Part shown: piece by piece, positions 1-7,252 of the stretch
Layout: the number at the start of each line of letters is the position of its first letter
How positions within the stretch are numbered: the first letter of the stretch is position 1
Source: Phycisphaerales bacterium UBA1926
Lineage (GTDB): Bacteria > Planctomycetota > Phycisphaerae > Phycisphaerales > UBA1924
Length of the DNA: 26,306 nucleotides
Direction: 5' to 3'
Assembly: GCA_002337215.1 (NCBI GenBank)
Contig: DDFO01000018.1
Coordinates: 3,353 to 29,658, forward strand
Program-made: the position numbers and the translations under genes
Notes under the pieces: generated by a model
Told to the model about the DNA's origin: nothing
The model's input: the letters and a program-made list of their open reading frames with translations, nothing else
Databases searched by the model: none

Positions 1-615
1 GCCGACGCCTGTGAGCAGTTCATCGCGCACGCCGAGCGAGAGCTGGGGCCCCTGCACGCCGTCTTCGCCAACGCCGGTTTCGGCTATGAAAAGCCCACCT
101 GGTCCACCCCCGAAGACGAACTGCGGCACATCTTCGAGGTCAACTTCTGGGGCTCGCTCAACACCATCCGACCCGCCCTCCCGGGCATGATCGAACGCCG
201 TGCGGGCCACGTCCTGCTCTGCTCGTCGTGCCTCAGCAAACTCAGCCTGCCGCGCTACGGCGCGTACAGCGCCACCAAGGCCTGTCAGGACCACTTCGCC
301 CGCGCGATGCGGCTCGAACTCAAAACCATGGGCGTTCACGTCTCGAGCGTCCACCCCGTCGGCACCAGCACCGAGTTCTTCGAGGTCGCCGCCGAACGCT
401 CCGGGGGCACGCTCGACCTGATGGACCGCACGACCCAGTCGTTCATGCAGCCCCCCGAGAAAGTCGCGAACGCCGTGGTCAAGTGCCTGAAGAAGCCCAA
501 GGGCGAGGTCTGGACCAGCATCCCCGCCCGACTCGGCTTTGCGGCCGCCGTCGCACTCCCGGGCCTCACCGACGTTGTGCTCGGCAAGATGGCGCAGAGC
601 CGAGAGAAGAAGTGA
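1..615 (+). CDS. Short-chain dehydrogenase/reductase (SDR), 5' end missing
   Basis: The reading frame is already open at base 1, so the start and the N-terminal glycine-rich NAD(P)-binding motif lie outside the window; 204 residues are visible. In fragment numbering the structural NAG motif is N24-A25-G26. The catalytic triad is Ser76, Tyr89 and Lys93, with Tyr and Lys in YSATK and the usual 13-residue Ser-to-Tyr spacing. After the active site, HPVGTSTEF resembles the PG/T loop that closes over the cofactor. This is a classical SDR expected to catalyse an NAD(P)-dependent alcohol/ketone oxidoreduction in the cytoplasm. The substrate cannot be read from the sequence. The gene ends in TGA and is convergent with the L,D-transpeptidase gene. 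Confidence 0.9.
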   Translation, partial: ADACEQFIAHAERELGPLHAVFANAGFGYEKPTWSTPEDELRHIFEVNFWGSLNTIRPALPGMIERRAGHVLLCSSCLSKLSLPRYGAYSATKACQDHFARAMRLELKTMGVHVSSVHPVGTSTEFFEVAAERSGGTLDLMDRTTQSFMQPPEKVANAVVKCLKKPKGEVWTSIPARLGFAAAVALPGLTDVVLGKMAQSREKK

Positions 616-623
616 GACGGTGT

Positions 624-648
624 CACTGACCTTCCTCGAAGGTCAGTG
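624..648. terminator. Perfect 11-bp hairpin between convergent genes
   Basis: Bases 624-634 (CACTGACCTTC) are the exact reverse complement of 638-648, with a 3-nt loop. The hairpin begins 9 nt after the dehydrogenase stop codon and lies before the convergent transpeptidase stop. There is no T-run on either side, so it is either a U-tract-poor bidirectional terminator or a roadblock. A partial third copy of the arm (AGGTCAGTG) follows at 661-669. Confidence 0.55.
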
Positions 649-702
649 CGATACCCACTCAGGTCAGTGGCAGGGTCTACACGAACAGGCCTCGCCTGGA
701 GG

Positions 703-2034
703 TCACCGCTTGATCCGCACCAGGCTCCGCCCCTCGCTCATCAGCTCATACACCAGCGCGATGTCGCCCGCCCGCATCCGCACGCACCCCATCGAGCGCT
801 CGCGTCCGATCGAGTCCGGCTCGATCGTCCCGTGCAGGCCGTACCCCGCGTACGCCGCGGCGTCGCCCAGCCCGTCGAGCCCGACCCAGAAATCCCCGAT
901 CGGGTTGTCCGGGTCGTCGCGCCCGAACTTCTCGGCCGGGTTCCGCGGGTTCACCCAGCCCGGGTTCTCGAGTTTCCCATCGGCCCGCACGATGAACTGG
1001 CCGATCGGCGTCGAATCGCCCTCGCCCAGCCCCACGTCGAACGAACGGATGAACACCCAGTCCTCGGGCCGTTCGGGCTCGCCGTGGTAGAGATCCAGCC
1101 TGAACTCGCTCTTGTCGACGACCGCGTGGAACGTGCCGGGCACGATCTTGAGCGTCTGGCCGACTCGGATCTTCTCCGGTGCGCTCAGCCCGTTGACGCG
1201 CTGGATCAGCCGCCAGTGGGTGCCCAGGCTCTCCCGGCGAGCGATCCGCGAGAGCGCGTCGCCCGCCCGCACGGTGTACGCCTTGCTGAGCGGGTCGCCC
1301 GCCCGCCGGACAGGGCCGAACAGCAGATCCTCGTTGAGCGCCGTGAGCCGGGCGCGGAGCACCGAGAACTGGACATCGTCGAGCCCCGGCATCCGCATCG
1401 CGTCCCACAGGGCTTGCCGCGCCGCGAGCGGGTCGTTCCGCTCGATCAGATCGTCCGCGGCCCGCAAGTGCGCCGAGATCGAGTCACCATCTCGGGGCGT
1501 CCCCGCCGCCGGCCGCGCCGGCTCGGGGGTTGTTACAGGCCGGTTCTCGAGACGCCGCGACGGCGCGTCGCGGTCATCGTTCGACGCGAGCGCCTCGTCG
1601 AGCATCCCGCGGTCTTCTTCGAGAGGCGGGGGCACCAGCGACGGGATCGTGACGTCCTCGCTGGGCATCTCGGCGGTCGCCGAGCGACGCCGATCATCGG
1701 CCCGCTTCGTGAACCGATCGCCACCGGTCGGGCGATCGCCGCCCGCGGAGCCCTGATCGAACACGACCGCCCCCGGATCACGGCCCGGCTCGCCGCCTGG
1801 GCCTGCGGTGCGGCTGGACACCAGCGGATCGGTGACGCCGCTCGTGCTGTCCACCGGCTGATCCGCCTTCGCCGCGAACGGGTCGAAGATGAAATACGCG
1901 GCGACGATCAGCACCAACGCAACGCCCGCGATCACGACCGCCGCGAGCGGGCTCTTGCGCCGTGAACGGCGTCGCTTGTACACGAACGATCGCCCGGACG
2001 AACTCGTGCGTGCGGTCTGGCTCGGAAGGCTCAT
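703..2034 (-). CDS. LysM-domain L,D-transpeptidase (YkuD), membrane-anchored
   Basis: A 443-residue protein expected to crosslink or modify peptidoglycan in the periplasm. The Arg/Lys-rich N-terminus is followed by one membrane span (about 29-50), a Pro/Arg-rich linker, a LysM peptidoglycan-binding domain (about 253-298, beginning YTVRAGDALSRIA), and a YkuD catalytic domain (about 302-441). The catalytic motif is HGT (His401) followed by SMGCVR with nucleophile Cys417. The family signature usually has S/T-H-G-C, so Met replaces the usual His before Gly-Cys. The ATG at 2034 is supported by GGAG at 2042-2045, 7 nt upstream. It lies downstream of rarA and the folate cyclo-ligase on the same strand, 152 nt after the latter, so it may be the last gene of that transcript or have its own promoter. 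Confidence 0.92.
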   Translation of the reverse strand: MSLPSQTARTSSSGRSFVYKRRRSRRKSPLAAVVIAGVALVLIVAAYFIFDPFAAKADQPVDSTSGVTDPLVSSRTAGPGGEPGRDPGAVVFDQGSAGGDRPTGGDRFTKRADDRRRSATAEMPSEDVTIPSLVPPPLEEDRGMLDEALASNDDRDAPSRRLENRPVTTPEPARPAAGTPRDGDSISAHLRAADDLIERNDPLAARQALWDAMRMPGLDDVQFSVLRARLTALNEDLLFGPVRRAGDPLSKAYTVRAGDALSRIARRESLGTHWRLIQRVNGLSAPEKIRVGQTLKIVPGTFHAVVDKSEFRLDLYHGEPERPEDWVFIRSFDVGLGEGDSTPIGQFIVRADGKLENPGWVNPRNPAEKFGRDDPDNPIGDFWVGLDGLGDAAAYAGYGLHGTIEPDSIGRERSMGCVRMRAGDIALVYELMSEGRSLVRIKR

Positions 2035-2158
2035 CGCGTCGCTCCATCTTCTGTCTTCATCTCTTCACCATCGGCAAGGCCACGCCGTCGGCACGAACCG
2101 GAACCCGCCCAATTCGGGCAAGCCCCCTTGTGTGCACCGCAGTCTGAGGGGCCGCCGT

Positions 2159-2182
2159 CCGGCCCGGATAGGTCGGGGCCGG
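2159..2182 (-). terminator. 7-bp GC hairpin after the folate cyclo-ligase gene
   Basis: CCGGCCC (2159-2165) pairs with GGGCCGG (2176-2182) across a 10-nt loop, starting 4 nt beyond the cyclo-ligase stop codon. There is no U-tract on the minus strand, so termination is only a suggestion. Confidence 0.3.
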
Positions 2183-2186
2183 CCGA

Positions 2187-2822
2187 TCAGCCGCGGCACC
2201 GTTCCAACCCGTGCTCGGTCAGAAGCATACGGACCCGCACATCGCTCGGCCCGACGGGAACCGACGCGACCACTCGGCCCGACCAGCAGACGCCCACAAA
2301 CGCCGTCCGCGACGGATCGAGCCCCGCGAGAAACCGGTCGTAGAAGCCCCCGCCCCGCCCCAGCCTGTTGCCCGCGATGTCGAACGCCATCCCCGGAACG
2401 AGCACGAGATTCAGCGAGCCCGGCTCGATACCTTTCGCACCGTCTCGGGCCGCCCGCACGCCGAACGGGCCCGGCTCCGATTCCGCCGATGGGTCGTCCA
2501 TCTCGACGACGGTCATCACCTCCGACCCCGCCTCGACCCGTGGCACGCCGATGATTGGTCTGGGCGACCGATCCCACAATGGGTCGAGATCCACCTCCGT
2601 GCGCATCGCGAGATAGGCCATGGCCCGCTTCGCGCCCCGCCACACGACCGACCCGACAAGGTGATCGACGATCGCCGCGGACGCGTCCGCGCGCACAGCC
2701 GCGAACGCCGCGTCGCGCGGCCGAACCGCGTCGCGGAGCGCCGCTTTCCGGCCGATGAGATCATCCGCGCCGCCGCTGCCCCCGTCCCACCCGATGCCCG
2801 GTTCGTCATCTCTCGTGCGCAC
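2187..2822 (-). CDS. 5-formyltetrahydrofolate cyclo-ligase (MTHFS family)
   Basis: This 211-residue protein should convert 5-formyl-THF to 5,10-methenyl-THF using ATP, returning an inactive folate to the one-carbon pool. The family signature is clear in the C-terminal half: PGMAFD (143-148), then the phosphate/folate loop GNRLGRGGGFYDR (151-163). A basic N-terminal helix (KAALRDAVR) corresponds to the substrate-binding Lys/Arg region. I chose the GTG at 2822: a strong GGAGGT (2831-2836) sits 8 nt upstream, and codons further upstream in this frame only shadow rarA. The start is 2 nt past the rarA stop, so the two genes are almost certainly co-transcribed and probably translationally coupled. 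The length is normal for the family. Confidence 0.9.
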   Translation of the reverse strand: MRTRDDEPGIGWDGGSGGADDLIGRKAALRDAVRPRDAAFAAVRADASAAIVDHLVGSVVWRGAKRAMAYLAMRTEVDLDPLWDRSPRPIIGVPRVEAGSEVMTVVEMDDPSAESEPGPFGVRAARDGAKGIEPGSLNLVLVPGMAFDIAGNRLGRGGGFYDRFLAGLDPSRTAFVGVCWSGRVVASVPVGPSDVRVRMLLTEHGLERCRG

Positions 2823-2824
2823 GC

Positions 2825-4189
2825 TTACGCACCTCCGCGGCGCTCGCGTCGGCGCTGCCGGACCTCGTCGAGCCGTTCCTTGAGGATCCGCTCGGCGCCC
2901 TCGGTCGTCGGCTCGTAGTACACCCGCTCGACGCCGAGGTAGTCCTGCCCCGTCAGCGCGTCGTCGTGCGCATGGCTGTACTCGTACGACTCGCCCCCGC
3001 GCTCGCGGATGTCGTCTTTGACGCGCGCGCCGCGCCCTGACTCGCCCGCAACGGGCGACGAGTTGGGGTCCCGCAGGTACATCGGGACCGGCAGGATTCT
3101 GCCAGAGCGCACATCGTCGAGGGCCGCGTCCATCGCCTTGTAGGCCGCGTTTGACTTGGGCGCACACGCGAGATAGGTCGCGCACTGTCCCAGCGTGATC
3201 CGCGCCTCGGGCATCCCGATCCGCTCGACCAGGTCCCAGCACGACTGCGCGATCACGACCGCCCGCGGGTCCGCGTTGCCGACATCTTCGGATGCCAGGA
3301 TCGCGAGCCTGCGGGCGATGAACCGCGGGTCTTCCCCCGCGTCGATCATGCGCGCGATCCAGTACAGCGCCGCGTCGGGGTCGGACCCGCGCACGGACTT
3401 GATCATCGCGCTCGCCGCGTCGTAGTGCCCGTCGTCGCCGTAGACCGCGACCTTCTGCTGGATCGAGTCCTCGGCGAGTTGTGTGTCGATCACGACGCGT
3501 TCGCCGGCACTGCTTTTGATCGCGACCTCAAGAGCCGTGAGCGCGCGCCGCGCGTCCCCCTCGCTCTTGACCGCCCAGACCCGCAGCGCGTCGTCGTGCG
3601 CCTCGATCGCCATGCTTCCGAACCCGCGCTCCGGGTCGGCGATCGCGCGCTTCAGCACCTCGACGATCTCGTCTTCTGTCAGCGATTCGAGCCGGAACAG
3701 CGTTGAGCGGCTGATGAGCGCACTGTTGACGCTGAACAGCGGGTTCTCCGTCGTCGCGCCGATCAGCGTGATCAGCCCCCGTTCCACATCGCCCAGAAGC
3801 ACGTCCTGCTGGCTCTTGGTGAACCGATGGATCTCGTCGAGGAACAGGATCGTGCGCCGGTCCGTGTCCCCCAGCACGCGGTCGGCCTCGTCGATGATCT
3901 CGCGGATCCGCTTCACGCCCACGCTCGCCGCGTTCTCACGCACGAACCGCCGGTTGGTCGCGCCCGCGATGACCTCCGCGAGCGTCGTCTTGCCGGTGCC
4001 GGGCGGGCCGTGCAGGATGAGGCTCATGATCGCGTCGGCGTCGATCATCCGCCGGAGCAGTTTTCCGGGCCCCAGCAGGTGCGACTGTCCCACGACCTCG
4101 TCGATCGTGCGCGGGCGCATGCGGACCGCCAGGGGCCGCACACCCAGTTTCGCGTCCTCACGCTTCGTCGCCCAGAGATCCGAGCCCAT
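2825..4189 (-). CDS. rarA: Replication-associated recombination protein A (RarA/MgsA AAA+ ATPase)
   Basis: A 454-residue clamp-loader-like AAA+ ATPase that acts at stalled replication forks. It shows the RarA start PLAVRMRPRTIDEVVGQ, Walker A GPPGTGKT (61-68), Walker B ILFLDEIH (about 114-121), HRFTKSQQD, and the sensor 1 stretch IGATTENP. The C-terminal region has the MgsA-type tetramerisation segment (PDAALYWIARMIDAGEDPRFIARRL pattern). The frame stays open upstream to a TTG at 4261, which would add 24 residues. I prefer the ATG at 4189 because MGSDLWATKRED matches how RarA proteins usually begin and the length then fits the family (about 440-450). No strong Shine-Dalgarno is visible at either start. 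It is divergent from the acyltransferase gene. Confidence 0.93.
   Translation of the reverse strand: MGSDLWATKREDAKLGVRPLAVRMRPRTIDEVVGQSHLLGPGKLLRRMIDADAIMSLILHGPPGTGKTTLAEVIAGATNRRFVRENAASVGVKRIREIIDEADRVLGDTDRRTILFLDEIHRFTKSQQDVLLGDVERGLITLIGATTENPLFSVNSALISRSTLFRLESLTEDEIVEVLKRAIADPERGFGSMAIEAHDDALRVWAVKSEGDARRALTALEVAIKSSAGERVVIDTQLAEDSIQQKVAVYGDDGHYDAASAMIKSVRGSDPDAALYWIARMIDAGEDPRFIARRLAILASEDVGNADPRAVVIAQSCWDLVERIGMPEARITLGQCATYLACAPKSNAAYKAMDAALDDVRSGRILPVPMYLRDPNSSPVAGESGRGARVKDDIRERGGESYEYSHAHDDALTGQDYLGVERVYYEPTTEGAERILKERLDEVRQRRRERRGGA
2831..2836 (-). promoter_or_regulatory. Strong ribosome binding site (GGAGGT) inside the end of rarA
   Basis: GGAGGT overlaps the last codons of rarA and lies 8 nt before the GTG at 2822. 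It fixes the start of the cyclo-ligase gene and implies translation coupling. Confidence 0.75.
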
Positions 4190-4350
4190 GCCGCTCACGC
4201 GGTCAGTGTATGTCAGGGTCTGCTTCGAGCCCAGCCGCCGGATCGACTCGCCCTGATTCAAAGCGCGGACATGAAACTCACGGATCGCGAGAGATTCGGC
4301 AATCTGCCGCGTTGAACAGACGCAAACACGACATGTTCATTATTACCCGC

Positions 4351-4356
4351 TAACAT
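4351..4356 (+). promoter_or_regulatory. Possible -10 element just upstream of the acyltransferase GTG
   Basis: TAACAT ends 8 nt before the GTG at 4365, and ACGACA lies 17 bp upstream of it as a weak -35. No Shine-Dalgarno precedes the GTG, so transcription may begin at or very near the start codon. The region is a divergent intergenic space with rarA and is AT-rich compared with its surroundings. Confidence 0.3.
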
Positions 4357-4364
4357 CCGAAACC

Positions 4365-5144
4365 GTGCTCTGGATAGCCCTTGCAATCATCGTCCTCGCT
4401 GTCCTTGCGTTGCTGGGATGGGTCGGGCGCGCGATCTTCGACAACCCGCGGGGTGACTTCGAGACCGGTGTTGCGATGACGGTTGGGCGGGCGTATGTCG
4501 CTGCAGTTCATGCACTTCGGGTCCGAGGCCGAAAGCGGTTGGCCGCGCTCGGCCCCGAGATCGGTCGATCCGAGCCGCTCATTATCGTCTGCAACCACAC
4601 CGCGGGGCTCGACCCGGTGCTCATCCAGACGGCGTGCCCGTTTTTCATCCGCTGGCTCATGGCCCAGGACATGCGGGCCTCCGTCCTCGAGTGGTTCTGG
4701 ACGTTCTGGGACATCATCTTCGTCGACCGCGAGCGGCGTGACTCGGGGGGCCTGCGGACCGCGCTGCGCCACCTCAAGGGCGGCGGCGTGATCGGGATTT
4801 TCCCCGAGGGAGCGCTCGAGCGCCCGGCACGGCAACTGATGCCCTTCCAGCCCGGGGCGGGCCTGCTGATCAAGAAGAGCCGGGCCCGCGTGCTGACGGT
4901 CACCATCGAGGACACCCCGCAGTACGACCCCGCGTGGGCAAGCCTGTGGCACCTGAGCCGTTCGCGGATTCACTTCCGCGAGGTGATCGACTATGCGGGG
5001 TCGGATCTCGACGCGGCGGGCATCGCCGACGACCTCCGGCACCGGTTTGCCAACTACCTCGGCTGGACGACCAACGAGGTCGAGCCGCAGTCCTACGACT
5101 CGGCGTCAGCGCGAGGCTCGTACGGCCAGCGCGTCGTCGCCTGA
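4365..5144 (+). CDS. 1-acyl-glycerol-3-phosphate acyltransferase-like protein (PlsC family)
   Basis: A 259-residue membrane-bound acyltransferase, expected to transfer an acyl chain to lysophosphatidic acid or a related lipid at the inner membrane. A hydrophobic N-terminal segment (about 2-22) is the likely anchor. The catalytic block I motif NHTAGLD (77-83, the HX4D motif) and block III motif FPEG (146-149) are both intact. An IIFVDR segment precedes the usual GG-L-R-AL helix. The start is GTG with no Shine-Dalgarno. It is a single gene, divergent from rarA and convergent with the TraB-like lipoprotein (27-nt gap). The acyl acceptor and donor are not determined by sequence. Confidence 0.88.
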   Translation: MLWIALAIIVLAVLALLGWVGRAIFDNPRGDFETGVAMTVGRAYVAAVHALRVRGRKRLAALGPEIGRSEPLIIVCNHTAGLDPVLIQTACPFFIRWLMAQDMRASVLEWFWTFWDIIFVDRERRDSGGLRTALRHLKGGGVIGIFPEGALERPARQLMPFQPGAGLLIKKSRARVLTVTIEDTPQYDPAWASLWHLSRSRIHFREVIDYAGSDLDAAGIADDLRHRFANYLGWTTNEVEPQSYDSASARGSYGQRVVA

Positions 5145-5171
5145 GCCGTCGCACCCGGGTGAGCCCGTGTC

Positions 5172-6536
5172 TCAATCGTTCGACTGCTGCTGCATCCGCC
5201 GCAGGCCCTGCACCTGGCTGTCGATCATCGACCGCATCATGCCCCGCATCCCCGCGATCTGCTGGGCGCTCATGCCGGTGGCCTCGGGGCTCACCCCGAT
5301 CGCGTCGAGCCACGCGGTCTCGGTCGGCATGTAGCCCATCTCGGCGAGCGAGCGTTCCATCTCGTGCAGGTGCCCCGCGCCGTAGAAGATCGCGATCGAT
5401 CGCGGCGTGTTATCCGCGTCGGTCCGCGCGCGCTCGATCGCGTCGGCGATGTCTTCGAGCACCACCTCGTTGCGCTGGTCGATGAGCACGTCCATCATGC
5501 GCTGGAGGCCGGCTCCCGCGCCGTTCTCGCTGTCCCCGCCGATCCCGCCCGCGAGGTCCATCATCTCGTCGGCGTTGGCGAGGGTCTCGATCAGCATGAG
5601 CCGAAGCATCGCCCGGCTCTGGGGGCTCGCGCCGACGAACTTGAGGACGCCCCCGATCAGCTTGCCCATGACGCCCCGCCCGCTCATCAGGTCGAAGAGC
5701 GGGTCGCCGCCGCCGACCGCGGGCATCCCGCCGCCCGGTCTTGCGTCGTCGGGGTCGAGCCCCGCCATCGCGTAGGAGAGCGCCTCGGCGGTCGTGTCGC
5801 TGTTGACCCAGTGCGACTTGTCGTAGTCCATCGAGGTGAGCTGGAAGACCAGCCCCGCGGCGGTCGCCATCTGGGTCTGGATCCCATCGCCCGATTCGAT
5901 CTCCTCGTCCACGATGGCGGGGAGGTCCGCCAGCGCGAGGTCGGCGTCCGCGCCTCGGCCGCCGGGCTCGCCGTCCGCGCCGAGACTCTGGATCACGAAA
6001 CCGTCGTCGGTCGCTTCAAAGTGCATGGGCCTTCCCCACGCGTCCAGGCCCGAGGCTCTGATGAGCCGGGCCTCGTAGCCGCTCGCGCCGGCGTAGGTGT
6101 CCTCGATCGTGCGCGCGCTGGCGCCCTCCGCGCGCCGCTGCATCGCCGATACCGCGAGCAGGCGGATGCGCGATTTGGTGGCCGCGACCCTGTCTGCGTC
6201 GGACGCGTCGGGTTCGAGGGCCGCCCAGATCGGGCCCACGCCCTCGAACAGCACGAGATCGTGCGCATCGAGACGTTCCTCGAGCTCGGCGTAGTACGCC
6301 GGCTGCCCGACATGCGCGACGCCGACCAGCGTAAGCGTCGGCTCGTTGGGCCCACGCTGGAAGGTCCGCAGCGCGATCTGCAGGCTCACGCCCCCGGTCT
6401 CTTCCTGCTCCTGGACGCGGAGGTAGGGCTCGGGGTCGACCGGCTCGGCCCGCTCGGCGCAGGCCGGGAGCGGGAAAAACACGGCGGCGAGGGCCGCGAG
6501 CGACGCAGCGGCGCGGAAACGGAAGGGCGAGCGCAT
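5172..6536 (-). CDS. TraB/GumN (TIKI-like) family lipoprotein
   Basis: A 454-residue predicted lipoprotein: signal peptide, then a lipobox LPAC with Cys26. The body matches the TraB/PrgY/GumN fold, a set of metal-dependent erythromycin-esterase/TIKI-like hydrolases. It has GVAH (72-75), a Glu in LFEGVG (Glu98), an RN pair (about 355-356, in QRNEVVLEDI) and a final GAGHLHEME (from about 386). These are the conserved motifs from which the two-repeat metalloprotease fold is recognised. Activity is therefore probably outside the cytoplasmic membrane, on an unknown peptide or ester. The ATG at 6536 is chosen because GGAG lies 6 nt upstream and the signal peptide begins there; the frame extends upstream without support. 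The middle contains a Gly/Met-rich linker around a GGGMPAVGGGDP stretch. Confidence 0.72.
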   Translation of the reverse strand: MRSPFRFRAAASLAALAAVFFPLPACAERAEPVDPEPYLRVQEQEETGGVSLQIALRTFQRGPNEPTLTLVGVAHVGQPAYYAELEERLDAHDLVLFEGVGPIWAALEPDASDADRVAATKSRIRLLAVSAMQRRAEGASARTIEDTYAGASGYEARLIRASGLDAWGRPMHFEATDDGFVIQSLGADGEPGGRGADADLALADLPAIVDEEIESGDGIQTQMATAAGLVFQLTSMDYDKSHWVNSDTTAEALSYAMAGLDPDDARPGGGMPAVGGGDPLFDLMSGRGVMGKLIGGVLKFVGASPQSRAMLRLMLIETLANADEMMDLAGGIGGDSENGAGAGLQRMMDVLIDQRNEVVLEDIADAIERARTDADNTPRSIAIFYGAGHLHEMERSLAEMGYMPTETAWLDAIGVSPEATGMSAQQIAGMRGMMRSMIDSQVQGLRRMQQQSND

Positions 6537-6585
6537 GGGGGGCTCCATCGGAGGATATGGCGACATCGAAGGACCGAACGAGAAA

Positions 6586-6616
6586 CCGGACGACAGGCCG
6601 GACGACAGGCCGGACG
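6586..6616. repeat. Short 12-bp tandem repeat upstream of the TraB-like gene
   Basis: Unit CCGGACGACAGG occurs twice perfectly (6586-6597, 6598-6609), followed by CCGGACG. It lies in the space between the membrane protein gene and the TraB-like start, probably in the 5' leader or promoter region. Confidence 0.7.
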
Positions 6617-6676
6617 CAATCAAGCGTACCGCCGCTCAGGGTGTTCGGTTCGGAGGGTCCCGGGTTGCAGGGTTGG

Positions 6677-7252
6677 TCAGGCCGCGGTGTTGATTCGGCT
6701 TCCGGCGTTCTTCGTCCCGGTCTTTGTACCGGCTTTTCGCGCCGACTTCGCGGGGCGAGGATCGGGCACGCCCCGGGCGCGGAGGTACTCGCGGAGGACA
6801 CGGTCCGTCGAACTGCCCGGCTTCGCTTCGATCCGCGTCGCGGCGAGCGCGAGCGCCCCGTCGCTGAGCAGCACGGCGACCGGGGGCGGGGCGCCGTCGG
6901 TGTCGGCGAGCCTGCGGGCGAGCACGCGGTACTTGGTGGGCACCTTCGCCGCCCGCGCGATCCCGCGGAACGCCCGTTCTTCGATGGGAAGCTTGCGGAT
7001 CCGGCTGATGCGCAGGTGGAGGGTCAGCACCGCCGCGAACGCAACGAGCACAACGGGGGCCATCACCCACCAGACGGTCGCGACATCGAGGGCGGCCTGG
7101 GGGACCGATTGTGGCGTCGGTTGCTGGACAGACTCGGTTGTCGGGCCCGCGGCGGGATCGGCCGATCCCTCGCTCGGCGCAACCGCGTCCTCGTCGCCCG
7201 GCTTGACGAGGCGGACGGGATTGCTGGGTGTCGCGAAGAGGTGACGCATCAT
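6677..7252 (-). CDS. One-span membrane protein of unknown function
   Basis: A 191-residue protein I do not recognise. A Pro/Ala/Gln-rich N-terminal segment (1-55) precedes a single strong hydrophobic segment (about 60-82, WWVMAPVVLVAFAAVL). A basic stretch and a folded part of about 75 residues follow, ending in a Lys/Arg-rich tail (PAKSARKAGTKTGTKN). The ATG overlaps the stop of the HEAT-type gene (ATGA, 7249-7252), so the two are one operon and probably translationally coupled. A partner role with the large repeat protein is inference from this arrangement only. Confidence 0.7.
   Translation of the reverse strand: MMRHLFATPSNPVRLVKPGDEDAVAPSEGSADPAAGPTTESVQQPTPQSVPQAALDVATVWWVMAPVVLVAFAAVLTLHLRISRIRKLPIEERAFRGIARAAKVPTKYRVLARRLADTDGAPPPVAVLLSDGALALAATRIEAKPGSSTDRVLREYLRARGVPDPRPAKSARKAGTKTGTKNAGSRINTAA

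Noticed and set aside
5152..5161. CACCCGGGTG palindrome in the 27-nt gap between convergent genes as a terminator
   Set aside because: A 10-bp palindrome with no loop and no T-run is too weak to call in DNA this rich in G+C.
5364..7244. A 626-codon open frame on the plus strand
   Set aside because: It runs antisense to the TraB-like and membrane protein genes; its translation is Arg/Gly/Val-rich without any motif, as expected for a shadow in GC-rich DNA.
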